Assembly (NCBI RefSeq): GCF_005925325.1
Contig: NZ_SRMP01000004.1
Span: 558,001-622,000, forward strand
DNA: 64,000 bases
Direction of reading: 5' to 3'
Origin: Pedobacter helvus
GTDB taxonomy: Bacteria; Bacteroidota; Bacteroidia; Sphingobacteriales; Sphingobacteriaceae
The notes beneath the pieces were generated by a model. That model was not told the DNA's origin and searched no databases. It saw nothing but the letters and a program-made list of their open reading frames with translations. Both the position numbers and the translations under genes were made by a program. Shown here piece after piece: positions 9,997 to 20,142 of the stretch (the first letter of the stretch is position 1; every line of letters begins with the position of its first letter).

Positions 9997-12900
9997 TTAA
10001 TTCAGGTACGCATTCATATCTATAAGTGGCGATTGGTAATCCTCATATACCGTATCGTAGTCTACCCCATTAAACTGTTTATACCTCAGTTTAAAGCTCA
10101 TGGTACCTACGCCTAAATTCATGGTCTGGTTGGTAATGAATACGCTAGCATTATTCTGCGAATGGAGGTAAATAAAATCCCCTGGTCCAGCTACCGGGTA
10201 GCCTGCCCCAGTGATCGTCAATTTCACCGTATCCTGCAATAGTACTGCACCGAGTTTTGGATCATTCAAAGGCTCAGGACTGATCAACATCAGGCCTAGC
10301 AATCTTCGGTTGCCGTCATTTTCCAAATTGACCACCAGGCGGATCGATAAATTCTCCAATATTTCTATGTTTCTCAACTTCATTCCTCCCATCACCAGAC
10401 GATCAAAGCGCGTCTGATAGTTCCTAACTTCCAATGGATCATCGTCTTGGCTTTCATTGATTAGCGGAATGAGCTGATCCTGGATTTCTTGTGAGGTAAA
10501 CGCTGTCTGTGTCTTGAAGATCGACATTACTTCACCATCGACAAAACTCCCAACATGCGCCGTAAAAGAAGCGAATCTGGACGTCATGAAATTGAACCTA
10601 TGTACCTCTGCAATGTCTTCCTGAGCATCACCAGCTTTATAGACCGCATTAAATACTGCTGTATACAATTCGTTGGGTCTCAGATCAGCGAAAATATATC
10701 CACCACGTTTTACTTTTCTTTTCAGTGGGCTAAGCATTCCGTTACAGGCGCCTTCTGATGCCCTTTTATTCAACAAGTAAAGCAGTCTCAGGTCTTGGGG
10801 AAGTGATTCATAATTTGTGTCATCAATTACCTGCTCCATATCCGGCAGCCATATCAACTCCTGGCTAGTAACTGTTCCGGTAGTGTCAATCACACGTGCA
10901 GAAAGCCTACTCTCCACCGGATCCATGGACTGGTAAGCATCCCAGTTCGAGAACATGGCGTTCACATATTCTTTTAAGAAAAACAACCTAATCTGAGGAT
11001 CATGATAATACACAGGCTTGCTGATATCCATTCTCCCCTGTGCATCCGGATAAGATCGTTGAAAATCAATATAATCCCTAAGATTTTTCAACTTAAATTC
11101 GTCAGCACGGTCCTGATCAGCTAAAGCAATATATTTATCATTTTCCAAGTGGAAATGTCCTATAGGCCCAGCTGTTCTGAAGCCAAAGGTGTGGGATTTA
11201 CTTACAGCCTTGCCATCTACCTTATCCTGTGTAACGACACGTACCGCATAGGTAGTATTTGGTCGCCACACCGGCTGGATAGATTTGTTCATCCCATTTT
11301 CCATCATCTCGATCTCTTCGATTAGCTTTGGTTCGCTAAGACCATTATCTTCAAGGGATTGATTTTGCTCCGGCGTCATGAGTCCGACTTCATTAATTAT
11401 GATGGGCTTGTCACTGTAATCAATTGGATCAAGTTCCGCAGGCAGCGCTCCAGAATATCTCAACTGGCCATCCAAAAACACTTCCAATAAATCAGCTTGC
11501 CTATCAATAGAAAACAAGATGTGTTTATACTGATTGTTTATTAACTTCTGCCTTTCGCAATCATATGCATAATCATCCTCGATTGTAATACTCGTACAGC
11601 TCTTCTGATGATAAAAGCTTAATATCAATTTATATTTCGGCAGGCTATCGTACGACGTAAATGTTGAATTAAGCATAGTCGATTCCTGTAAAACGTGTAA
11701 GGTATATCCTTTTTTGCTACCGCTTTCCTGATCGATAGCCAGCTTAGTTAGCAATGTAGCAACCCCAGTTTCCAACTTAAATAACACACTGGTTGCTACG
11801 GCAAAGTTGCCGTCCTCTATCTTCAGAGATGGCTCATAGGCAACTATCCAACCATCCTTATTGCCAATGAACTGATAAACCTTTTTCATTTCCACACCAT
11901 CTCCACTTCTCATCCAATATGCCCCTAAACGTATCGGGGCTCCACTTCTTATCGCTACTCGGCCTGAAATGGAGTCAATAGGATTAAGCATAGACCAGTG
12001 AGCGACCATACCTGAAGCCATTTCATCTGGCTGGAGTATTGCTTCCGAAGCATTGAAACTGCGATTGAACAGACTTACCCGATAAAGCACCTTCCCCTTA
12101 TCCACATTCAGGTTGACAACGGATGGAACGACATATTCATCTGGCAGCGGAGCTCTCGCACCTAACAGGAGGTTTCCAGTAAAATCTAGGATGGGATCGG
12201 GATTAAACTTTATCATAATCCCATTGATGGTAACCTCATTATTATCATATAGCACGGTTTCCGCCTGATCACCTTTAGGCAAATTAACCGTTGAGGTCAA
12301 CTGAGTGATCGGTATCCTAAAGCGTCCCACCTTCACATGCACCAAACTATAAAAGTTAACTTGTAGGGGTACATTCCTACTTCCAAACTCAATTCGCGCC
12401 CGGCCCATTGATTTCGGAAGATTTATTGAAATTGAACCCTGCCTGCCAGAAATTTCTAAAAATTTCATGAGCGAATTTGTACCTTCCGATTTCACCACCG
12501 CCTCCAAGTTGGTGAATGAAAACCCAACACTCCTCAAGGCAACATTCTGCGACTGCGGATAGATATAACCTAACGTTTCCTCTTTCCAGTTTACGATAAG
12601 TTCATTGAGTATATCTGTAAAACAAAGTGCTGCTTTGCTACTGAAGTTACGCGAATTCAGGTCTGAATCAGCGTTGATAATCTTGTTAGAATAGCTAAAC
12701 ATGTGTTGGGATAGCAACCGGATCTTATTGAACCTTCCGGGCTCCTGAAACTGCCAGTACCCCTGTTTCAGCGTGGACAGCTGAATGGCATCATCACCTA
12801 CATTTGATTTTACGATAGCAGTGACAGCTTCATAAACGTGGTAAGGCGCCCAGGTATTTCCATTCCACGCCAAGATTTCCAGTCCTACAATTTCAAATTC

Positions 12901-15900
12901 ATGTTTGACCTGATTGTTGGCGCCTTTCTGAGGTGGCAGTAGTTCAGTATAGCCTCTTGGAAGTTGGTTTGCAGCCCCACCTAAAGGTACGGTTCCAGGT
13001 TTCACCGGCTTTAACAGTTCAATATCGATAAAACTATCCAATGGTATGGTCACACTAGGCCCAAAGGCAGATGCCCAAAAACTGGTATCGGCAGGACTAG
13101 GAATATACTGCAAACTGCTATCCTTAACGTAGTTCAGACCGAAACTCTCCCCGGTAAGAATATGTGTCGCAACCGCAGGTAGGTAACCCGTCTGCGGATT
13201 AGGTAGTTGCAGCACATCTATAGGAGCTAATAGCGGTGACCGATCATTGTTGAAGCGCCAACTGAAATCAATATTGATTTTAAGGTCTTTGAACGGCCAA
13301 GGAAGATTGATCCTGATCTGGAAGCTTCCAATGATATTGAAAGGATGTGGTGCTTCTACCGCAAGCATGGCACTTACATCAAAGCCCAATTTGAACTTAA
13401 AGATTTTGAAATAGACGTAGGCTCCCAACGAGATGAACCCACCAATCTGTACAGGCTTCAATGAGATAAAGCCACCAAGATTCAAGTAGGCGCCAAATCC
13501 AACCGAAATGCCCAAGAAGCGCTTTTGGAAATCAATCCTCGCACCGGCCCCTGCCTTGATGCCCTGCATAGAAAGCATCAAGTAGGCGTGCATATTGAAA
13601 AGCGTAAGCACTTTTGCCCTAACACGCTCCCGCTCCGGATTGTCCTTGCCGATATTGATATACCATCCAGAAGCATTGTTAAAGAAGAAGGCCATATCGA
13701 GCTGGCCATGCAGTTCGAAGATCTTGCCCCTTAAACCTCCTTTTTCTGGAAGATAATAATCGACAGCCAAATTTCCGTGTACCGAGTTGTCACCGATAAC
13801 GATCAGCGCACTAAAAGGTGGATCCACATCATCCTGTAAACCAATTCGCTCTCGTAAGATCCCTGCTTGTCCCTGAATGATAAATACCTGCGGTAAGCCC
13901 AGCAACATGAAGAGCTTACTAGAAAAAAACCTACCCGAGTCGAAAGATGTTGCAAGGGATAGACCTGCTCCAAACGAAAATCCCGGCTTGCTGACAAATT
14001 TATCCAACTCCACCCCCTCTCGTCCCGTAATCGTACTTTTGGCCCGATAATAGTCCCAGTAACTTACTCCCTCCGCCTTATGTGGCATGTAATGTTGTCC
14101 AACAATGCCCCGGAAACCGTAGATGCCAAGCCCAGTCCCTCCCAAGGGAACTGGATTAGCAAGTTCCAAACCAATATCGACTAAAAAAGCTGGTACACTC
14201 GGATCCATGCGCATTCCCGCACTACCCGATAACCTGAGTTTTGGAACCGTAAAACTTACTGAACCCGTATATTCATGGTTTGCGTTCGATCCTACAACAG
14301 TTGGATCAGGGTTGCTCATGGCCAAATGCCCACGCAGCAATACAGCTGGATTATTCCTATTTGGAATTGCCAAATCGATATCAATTCCATCTATCCTAAT
14401 GAAATGATGGAAAGGCTTGTCGTCCGTAGAAAAATAATATTTGATCCCGTTTCCACTAGTTTGGATACCCGCCCTACCGGTATTGATCATCCCGTCGAAA
14501 CCGAAATAATGATAGCTACGTTCTTTTGCATCATCCCTATAAGCACCAATATGGATATCGGAGACTTCTAAGTTCACAGGCCCCACCTTTAACTTGAACG
14601 TTCTAGGTACCCTGATCATCCCCCCTTTAAACTCGATATCACCATTGTCCCAAATTCGCAGGCTATCGATCTGCAAGCCCTTGGGCAAAACTGTTCCAAG
14701 TACCGGAAGATCCGCAATGAAATCTAAACGTCCAGCAACTTCGATATAATGTCCCCTTGCCGTCTTTCCCATCTCCAATGATCGCACCTCTAATTCAAAG
14801 ACATTCGGCCAGGTAACTTTCAAAGGCTGAGCCAAAGGTTTAGCCGTAATCTTAAAATTACCATCGTCATATATCGACGCACTAATACCCAGCTTTGCAG
14901 CCTCACTTCCACTCTTAAATACCGGCAGCGTCAGTTCTCCATCGATCTCCGAAGCAACGATCGCCCCCTGCCTGAAGGTCATCGAAAACTGTTTCAGTTC
15001 TACAGCAAAATTTCCGAACTTTCGGTACAAAGCGCCATTGCTCTCCAAACCAATTGTACCGGTCACACCACCGTTTCCGATCAACAAATCCCTGGCATAC
15101 AGATTTGCGCTATTAAAGCCTGTATCTTCAGACCCAAAACGGTTAAACCCGATCGTAGCCTGCTCCACGTATAGCCCCGTAAAATCCAACGGATAGCCCG
15201 CCGCATCAGCCTCGGGAATATTACTATTGGTAGAAAGGTCCAACTTCGCATTGGTAAAGCTGACCGTCAGTCCCGTCCTCCCAATCTCATGCACCACCGG
15301 CGCAGCCGGCAATAAAGAGCCCGCCAAGGAAACATTGGTTCCTATGCCCGCTTCGGTATCCGCATAAAAGGTTGCCTCTGCAAACCTGAAGACAGAATTT
15401 TCACCCTCCGGACGGGCACTACCGTCTGCGTTCACTGGCCTTAATATATTTTTTGGAAACTGTATACCCGCCGAGAGTGTCAAGGTCGTCCTCAATTTGG
15501 GCTTAATCAGTCTCCTGATATAATTCTCTATCCCATCCGGAACCATCAGGGCATAAAACTGCTCCAGCCTAGCCTTGGTCACAGAAAGGTCCGTATCCAA
15601 AACATAACTGACAAACATCACCTTGGATACACCGTCAGGTATATTGGGATTTCCCGTAATCAACTGCACCATCAGCTCTACCGTTGGATCCTCCCCAACA
15701 GGCAACTGCAGATTGGCAGCAGGATAAAGGTCGTTGATCGTATCCACCAATTCGACAAACTTACCATCCGTTCCCCCCTCGCTCTCCACAAAATAGTTCA
15801 GCGTATGCGCAATCACCTGCGCATCCGTAATCTTAAAGATCTGTAAACCCAGCTCAAAAAACGCCTCAGGCGTAAAGGCAAAGTTCTGCAGATTAAAGCC

Positions 15901-16221
15901 ACGCAAAAAAGCCAACAGTTCCCATTGATATTGCACCGAAATCGGAAAGGCCGAAATACTGACATCATCCTCAGATGGATTGAGCACCAACCTCAAACCG
16001 AACGGCAAGTCCAGCCCAAGGTTGTTGGTCACTACATCTAAACTATAGGATGCCGAATCCCCTCGAGCACTCTTCGAAAACTGAAAGTTTTTGTAATGGA
16101 TACGGTTCAACAGTTCCTCTAGTCCAGGCCCTGCAAACTGCAAGAAATCTGGAAGGTCATCTACCGTGATCAGCTCAGATAGGGCTGGATAATATCGTTG
16201 GCTAACAGGATTGGTTGACAT
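9997..16221 (-). CDS. Giant (2074-residue) beta-rich protein with LamG-like domain
   Basis: This is the largest gene in the window. The N-terminal third is mixed and beta-rich. At about 680-1000 there are many glycine/aromatic amphipathic strands (for example GLGIYGFRGIVG, GFGAYLNLGGFISL) that look like repeated beta-hairpins, somewhat like a barrel or long beta-solenoid. A concanavalin/LamG-like sandwich occupies about 1440-1595 (HILFSIDRQADLLEVFLDGQ). Further beta domains follow to the C-terminus. No signal peptide is present (MSTNPVSQRYYP). It sits between the immunity gene (58 bp upstream) and the 1622-residue gene (29 bp downstream) on the same strand. The family is not recognised; a role as a surface or scaffold protein is inferred. 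Confidence 0.55.
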   Translation of the reverse strand: MSTNPVSQRYYPALSELITVDDLPDFLQFAGPGLEELLNRIHYKNFQFSKSARGDSASYSLDVVTNNLGLDLPFGLRLVLNPSEDDVSISAFPISVQYQWELLAFLRGFNLQNFAFTPEAFFELGLQIFKITDAQVIAHTLNYFVESEGGTDGKFVELVDTINDLYPAANLQLPVGEDPTVELMVQLITGNPNIPDGVSKVMFVSYVLDTDLSVTKARLEQFYALMVPDGIENYIRRLIKPKLRTTLTLSAGIQFPKNILRPVNADGSARPEGENSVFRFAEATFYADTEAGIGTNVSLAGSLLPAAPVVHEIGRTGLTVSFTNAKLDLSTNSNIPEADAAGYPLDFTGLYVEQATIGFNRFGSEDTGFNSANLYARDLLIGNGGVTGTIGLESNGALYRKFGNFAVELKQFSMTFRQGAIVASEIDGELTLPVFKSGSEAAKLGISASIYDDGNFKITAKPLAQPLKVTWPNVFELEVRSLEMGKTARGHYIEVAGRLDFIADLPVLGTVLPKGLQIDSLRIWDNGDIEFKGGMIRVPRTFKLKVGPVNLEVSDIHIGAYRDDAKERSYHYFGFDGMINTGRAGIQTSGNGIKYYFSTDDKPFHHFIRIDGIDIDLAIPNRNNPAVLLRGHLAMSNPDPTVVGSNANHEYTGSVSFTVPKLRLSGSAGMRMDPSVPAFLVDIGLELANPVPLGGTGLGIYGFRGIVGQHYMPHKAEGVSYWDYYRAKSTITGREGVELDKFVSKPGFSFGAGLSLATSFDSGRFFSSKLFMLLGLPQVFIIQGQAGILRERIGLQDDVDPPFSALIVIGDNSVHGNLAVDYYLPEKGGLRGKIFELHGQLDMAFFFNNASGWYINIGKDNPERERVRAKVLTLFNMHAYLMLSMQGIKAGAGARIDFQKRFLGISVGFGAYLNLGGFISLKPVQIGGFISLGAYVYFKIFKFKLGFDVSAMLAVEAPHPFNIIGSFQIRINLPWPFKDLKINIDFSWRFNNDRSPLLAPIDVLQLPNPQTGYLPAVATHILTGESFGLNYVKDSSLQYIPSPADTSFWASAFGPSVTIPLDSFIDIELLKPVKPGTVPLGGAANQLPRGYTELLPPQKGANNQVKHEFEIVGLEILAWNGNTWAPYHVYEAVTAIVKSNVGDDAIQLSTLKQGYWQFQEPGRFNKIRLLSQHMFSYSNKIINADSDLNSRNFSSKAALCFTDILNELIVNWKEETLGYIYPQSQNVALRSVGFSFTNLEAVVKSEGTNSLMKFLEISGRQGSISINLPKSMGRARIEFGSRNVPLQVNFYSLVHVKVGRFRIPITQLTSTVNLPKGDQAETVLYDNNEVTINGIMIKFNPDPILDFTGNLLLGARAPLPDEYVVPSVVNLNVDKGKVLYRVSLFNRSFNASEAILQPDEMASGMVAHWSMLNPIDSISGRVAIRSGAPIRLGAYWMRSGDGVEMKKVYQFIGNKDGWIVAYEPSLKIEDGNFAVATSVLFKLETGVATLLTKLAIDQESGSKKGYTLHVLQESTMLNSTFTSYDSLPKYKLILSFYHQKSCTSITIEDDYAYDCERQKLINNQYKHILFSIDRQADLLEVFLDGQLRYSGALPAELDPIDYSDKPIIINEVGLMTPEQNQSLEDNGLSEPKLIEEIEMMENGMNKSIQPVWRPNTTYAVRVVTQDKVDGKAVSKSHTFGFRTAGPIGHFHLENDKYIALADQDRADEFKLKNLRDYIDFQRSYPDAQGRMDISKPVYYHDPQIRLFFLKEYVNAMFSNWDAYQSMDPVESRLSARVIDTTGTVTSQELIWLPDMEQVIDDTNYESLPQDLRLLYLLNKRASEGACNGMLSPLKRKVKRGGYIFADLRPNELYTAVFNAVYKAGDAQEDIAEVHRFNFMTSRFASFTAHVGSFVDGEVMSIFKTQTAFTSQEIQDQLIPLINESQDDDPLEVRNYQTRFDRLVMGGMKLRNIEILENLSIRLVVNLENDGNRRLLGLMLISPEPLNDPKLGAVLLQDTVKLTITGAGYPVAGPGDFIYLHSQNNASVFITNQTMNLGVGTMSFKLRYKQFNGVDYDTVYEDYQSPLIDMNAYLN

Positions 16222-16279
16222 AGATTAAGGTCCAGGGTTATCAAATAAGAGTTTGAAATAGAATTTCAGATTATATTAT

Positions 16280-16780
16280 TTAAAAGGGATTTTGTCCTTT
16301 ACGGACGTTCTCTACAGAAGTATTTATATATTCTGAGAGCTTTGGTCTTAATTCATGGATCCATCCATCAATTGTTGGTATTCCTGTCTCATTAATACCT
16401 GAATATACTCCTTCATACACCCTTGGATCGTCACTTTCATCCAAATAAACGAATACAAATTGATCAAGCGCATTGTAGATATCTATAACATAGAATGGTC
16501 TGCCTATCACCCTGTCATATTCGAGCATCTTCTCCCTTGCCCATTCCTGTAGATCGTTCTGACTCTCCGTCTCACTTCCATAATCCAATACGTAGCAATT
16601 ATCTCCAGCCAAAAAAAGTAACTCTTTTAAAGCGATAGGAAAGGGAAGTCCGTTATTATACAAAGTTTCTAACTCTGAGATTTCAGATAACGAGATGGAT
16701 TTTATTTCATCTTTAAATTCTGTATTATTAGGGAAAGCAGAAGGGTTATCTCTTAGTGATTTTAAATATCTTATTTCCAT
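16280..16780 (-). CDS. SMI1/KNR4 (SUKH) family probable immunity protein
   Basis: The 166-residue cytosolic protein carries a SUKH-type core (ISELETLYNNGLPFP, then LKELLFLAGDN). SUKH proteins are established immunity proteins for nuclease and deaminase toxins of polymorphic toxin systems. It starts 8 bp after the stop of the deaminase-like toxin gene on the same strand, the usual toxin-then-immunity order. It most likely binds and blocks the C-terminal domain of that neighbour. A second copy at 54730-55230 differs at only about 22 of 166 residues by eye. The cognate pairing is inferred from position. Confidence 0.8.
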   Translation of the reverse strand: MEIRYLKSLRDNPSAFPNNTEFKDEIKSISLSEISELETLYNNGLPFPIALKELLFLAGDNCYVLDYGSETESQNDLQEWAREKMLEYDRVIGRPFYVIDIYNALDQFVFVYLDESDDPRVYEGVYSGINETGIPTIDGWIHELRPKLSEYINTSVENVRKGQNPF

Positions 16781-16788
16781 TTGGCGTA

Positions 16789-19700
16789 TTATTTATTTTT
16801 GAAAAATTTACCGGTTAACGCATTTTTGTTACTAATAATTTGTATATCTATCTCTTTTCCGTATTTGAAGGCCAGTCTTTTTAAATAAACAAGATATGCT
16901 TGGCAACTAGGACAACTATGAAGCATGGTCTCTAACTTAAGTGTAAACTTATTTCCCGAATACCAATGTTGCTCAAGGAAATTAAAAAGAAATTTAATTT
17001 CAGTATCATCAGTTCTCATTCTCTTATTATCAAAATCAAAAGCCTTCTTTTTAAATAATTCAAAGTCATCTGTATGAGGTAAAATAAGATTATCAGGTAT
17101 ATCTGATATGTTATTTAACATCTTTGAGATTTCCCCTTGTTTGCCAGAAATGTATAGTTCTTTTACACTCCTAATCAAATTATCCCCATTATAAATATCT
17201 ATCGTAGCAATCATTTTATTACTGGCACGAAAGTTTTTTGCTTGACTCGCTGTCATTTGCCCAATCATAATATCAAATCCAGCCAATTCCCCTTTGAAAA
17301 GTTTTACGAGTTGTTCTGGATCAATTTCTTGATGATTTGTTTGTTTCACGAACTGAATGTTTGATGCACTTGATAGGCTCTCATTTTTAATAGTTAATAA
17401 CTCAAGAAAAATATCATCTAAGCTTGACTTTACTAGATTTTCAACATCAATTTTGGTCAATTGATCTAACTGATTGATCTTTATACGTTCATAAAGCGTA
17501 GCTAGTAAATCTAGTCCCACACGTTTTCTAGTAACTATACTGTTATATAGTGTTTGCTCAGCGGTCCCGTAGGCATCCATGAGTTTAAATCTCTTTAGAA
17601 ATTTATAAGAATCTAACTCCTCTTCCAAAACAGGATAAAAGCGGAGGTAACCTTTAGTCACCTTAGTATTCGTAACAACACTTAGCTCAGCCGCATCTTT
17701 AATTCCAGCATTAAACATATCGAGCCAATTGATTAAAGGATTATCATTTGGACTAATTACAACGTTTAACTCCTTCAATTCATCAAGGTCAAGTTTGAAT
17801 CGATTCATAAAAGCTAAGCGCTGTTCATCATTTAGTAATATTGGATCAACATACCATTGCACAACGTTAGATATCTTTTGTCCAGACTTTATATTTAATT
17901 CAGACAAATCTGCACCGTGAAGCGCTAAAAGAACGGGTATTTTTCCTTTTAACTTCTCCAATAAATCTATTGTCGGCTGTCCTACTGGAATGTTATTCGC
18001 TCTAATCAAATTCAACGCCTCTGGAGCATCCCTCAAAGTCAGATAACTTGATCTAAGAGTAGATGTACCAGAAAGAAACAACGCAGAAAGTACTACAACT
18101 TGGGTTTTCTGTAACGCTTTACGTTTCTCTGGATCGTTCTCCTCAGTAATAAGATAATTATTTATATGAGCTAGTTCACCTGCCGTCATCGTTACCACTT
18201 CACCTGCTACAGTCGCACCCCTCCACACTGCGACACTTTCCGTAGCCGGTAAAGTACCTCTTAACGCCCTTCCCAGTTTTGTAACATATTTCAGATACTT
18301 TAAATCCTTAATGGCTCCTGCTCCTCCTGTTGCAAAGAAAAGCCCAACATCAATAGTAACATCGATGAACAAAGAAATCAAAGCATCAAAATCTGCCAAT
18401 TCATCGTATTCTTTAATGAAATGCACTAAAAAAGATGGAAATAAAATCTTTCTAGGCAACTTGAGATCTATATTTCCTTCATAGTTGATTAACGATATAG
18501 GTTGATAAAGGTGGAAACAACCTGCGTTTATATACTCTCCCTTTGCCACTCCAGCGACCTTTCCACCTACAGTTTGAGGCCTTTTTGTACAAACCCTTAT
18601 ATTAATTTTTTTGTCAAAAATCTCAGATAAAAAGTCGACTCCCACAAATTTCGAGTCAGTCTTTTCTTTAGCTTGATCCTTAACTTCCATTCCTTTCACA
18701 AACTCGATTATATTTTCCGGATTGAACTCATCATTATCCAACCAATAAGAAGCTAGGTAATTGCTATCCATACCGGGGTTCGGAATACCTGGGGGAAAAT
18801 AGTCCCAATTGTATTTAGAAATTTTCCACATATCAAAGATTGCATATGCGAAATATTTACGATTGGTCTGCTCATTAACGAACCAATTTACTATTGTCAG
18901 CCTCTCTTTACGAGCATCAGTCAATAACCTATAAAATTTCTCAAAATAAGTTACGGGCTTTTCTGAAATAAATCCCTTTGTTAGTAGGAATTCTAGAAAT
19001 TCGTTGATATGACCATATTTTTGGTTCACAGCGATTATAAGTCGTATAAATACTCTTTGCGTACGTTCGTCCAGATCTTCAAATGCTAAAAAGTTTTTGA
19101 CTATACTGAAAAGACTTTCATATGGTAGAGCATTAATTGCTGTTTGTGGCAAAGCTTCTAAAAGCCAATAAAGTAACTTTGGGCCGTTTGTGATATCTCC
19201 TTTGATATATATTTTATCAAAAATACCGACAACAGCACTGTAATATTTTATTACTTCCGTCTCATCAGTTATATACAAAACAGGGTCAGGCTTTCTACGA
19301 TGGATCATCTGACTATCAGCGAGAGGATCATAATAGAAGCCCCAACATTTTTTAAGAAAAAAAACGACTTTGCTAAGATTATCTAGTCCACCGGTATCAC
19401 CCGAAATAGAATTAGCATAGCTATCGATGTTGTCAAGTTCCTGTATAGAAAAAATTCTAGGGAATGCTTCATATACGATTTGAGTTATCTTGAAATCAAT
19501 TAGCGTAGTATATTTCTTTATGAGCGACCTATAAAATTTATCATTGGGTAACGTGTGGAAAACGTCCCCAAAATTGATTTTATAAAAATGCCAAGCAGCC
19601 GAATTCTCACGATCAATTATATTTACAGACTTGGAGGCATTTGACGGTATTATAATAGATGTATCAATGAGTTTCTGATTTAGGTAATTAAAGTTTTTAT

Positions 19701-20142
19701 AAAAACGTGGACCATTACCATCCGGTGCCGCTTCGATTTTAAACTTGTAATGAATTTTCCTGTAAAACTCATTAAAAGGTTCAGCGTAGTGAATAACATC
19801 AACCTCAACCTCCGTATCGATTTCAGATTTAAATGGAAGGAAATCGAATCTTTTCAATGATGATAATGTTACATCGTTAACACTTGTAACATATTGCAAA
19901 AAGAGCTCTTCAGAGACATATCCCTCAAAATTGCTACCTGGATAATCGTCTCTATCACTTTTCTTGAAATCCAGATGCTGATAGTACTTATAAAGAATAT
20001 TGTAAATCTGATCATTAATCTTTACAATATTTACAAACTCTATCAAAAAACCTTCAACATCAAATTTCAAGTACTCAGGAGGAAAAAGTTCTTGAGCAAG
20101 TGTTACGGGCATGCCGCTTGTTCTTATGATCGCAGTTTTCAT
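16789..20142 (-). CDS. Large protein with C-terminal deaminase-like toxin domain
   Basis: The 1117-residue protein ends in a short domain with the motifs DTE (D1046, E1048) and CPSC (C1077, C1080). In the nucleotide/nucleic-acid deaminase superfamily the zinc site is H/C/D-x-E plus P-C-x-x-C, so this looks like a toxin deaminase with Asp in the first ligand position. Near residues 580-700 there is a hydrophobic Gly/Ala-rich stretch (FFATGGAGAI) like the pre-toxin region of polymorphic toxins. The rest is a long helical unknown region with no signal peptide. The gene directly abuts the 735-residue gene upstream (TAG then ATG) and is followed 8 bp later by a SUKH immunity gene, which strongly supports the toxin reading. 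The substrate (RNA, DNA or nucleotide) cannot be told. Confidence 0.65.
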   Translation of the reverse strand: MKTAIIRTSGMPVTLAQELFPPEYLKFDVEGFLIEFVNIVKINDQIYNILYKYYQHLDFKKSDRDDYPGSNFEGYVSEELFLQYVTSVNDVTLSSLKRFDFLPFKSEIDTEVEVDVIHYAEPFNEFYRKIHYKFKIEAAPDGNGPRFYKNFNYLNQKLIDTSIIIPSNASKSVNIIDRENSAAWHFYKINFGDVFHTLPNDKFYRSLIKKYTTLIDFKITQIVYEAFPRIFSIQELDNIDSYANSISGDTGGLDNLSKVVFFLKKCWGFYYDPLADSQMIHRRKPDPVLYITDETEVIKYYSAVVGIFDKIYIKGDITNGPKLLYWLLEALPQTAINALPYESLFSIVKNFLAFEDLDERTQRVFIRLIIAVNQKYGHINEFLEFLLTKGFISEKPVTYFEKFYRLLTDARKERLTIVNWFVNEQTNRKYFAYAIFDMWKISKYNWDYFPPGIPNPGMDSNYLASYWLDNDEFNPENIIEFVKGMEVKDQAKEKTDSKFVGVDFLSEIFDKKINIRVCTKRPQTVGGKVAGVAKGEYINAGCFHLYQPISLINYEGNIDLKLPRKILFPSFLVHFIKEYDELADFDALISLFIDVTIDVGLFFATGGAGAIKDLKYLKYVTKLGRALRGTLPATESVAVWRGATVAGEVVTMTAGELAHINNYLITEENDPEKRKALQKTQVVVLSALFLSGTSTLRSSYLTLRDAPEALNLIRANNIPVGQPTIDLLEKLKGKIPVLLALHGADLSELNIKSGQKISNVVQWYVDPILLNDEQRLAFMNRFKLDLDELKELNVVISPNDNPLINWLDMFNAGIKDAAELSVVTNTKVTKGYLRFYPVLEEELDSYKFLKRFKLMDAYGTAEQTLYNSIVTRKRVGLDLLATLYERIKINQLDQLTKIDVENLVKSSLDDIFLELLTIKNESLSSASNIQFVKQTNHQEIDPEQLVKLFKGELAGFDIMIGQMTASQAKNFRASNKMIATIDIYNGDNLIRSVKELYISGKQGEISKMLNNISDIPDNLILPHTDDFELFKKKAFDFDNKRMRTDDTEIKFLFNFLEQHWYSGNKFTLKLETMLHSCPSCQAYLVYLKRLAFKYGKEIDIQIISNKNALTGKFFKNK

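Noticed and set aside
151..16221. T9SS sorting domains at the C-termini of the giant proteins
   Set aside because: The C-termini do not show the expected conserved beta-domain motifs and the N-termini lack signal peptides.
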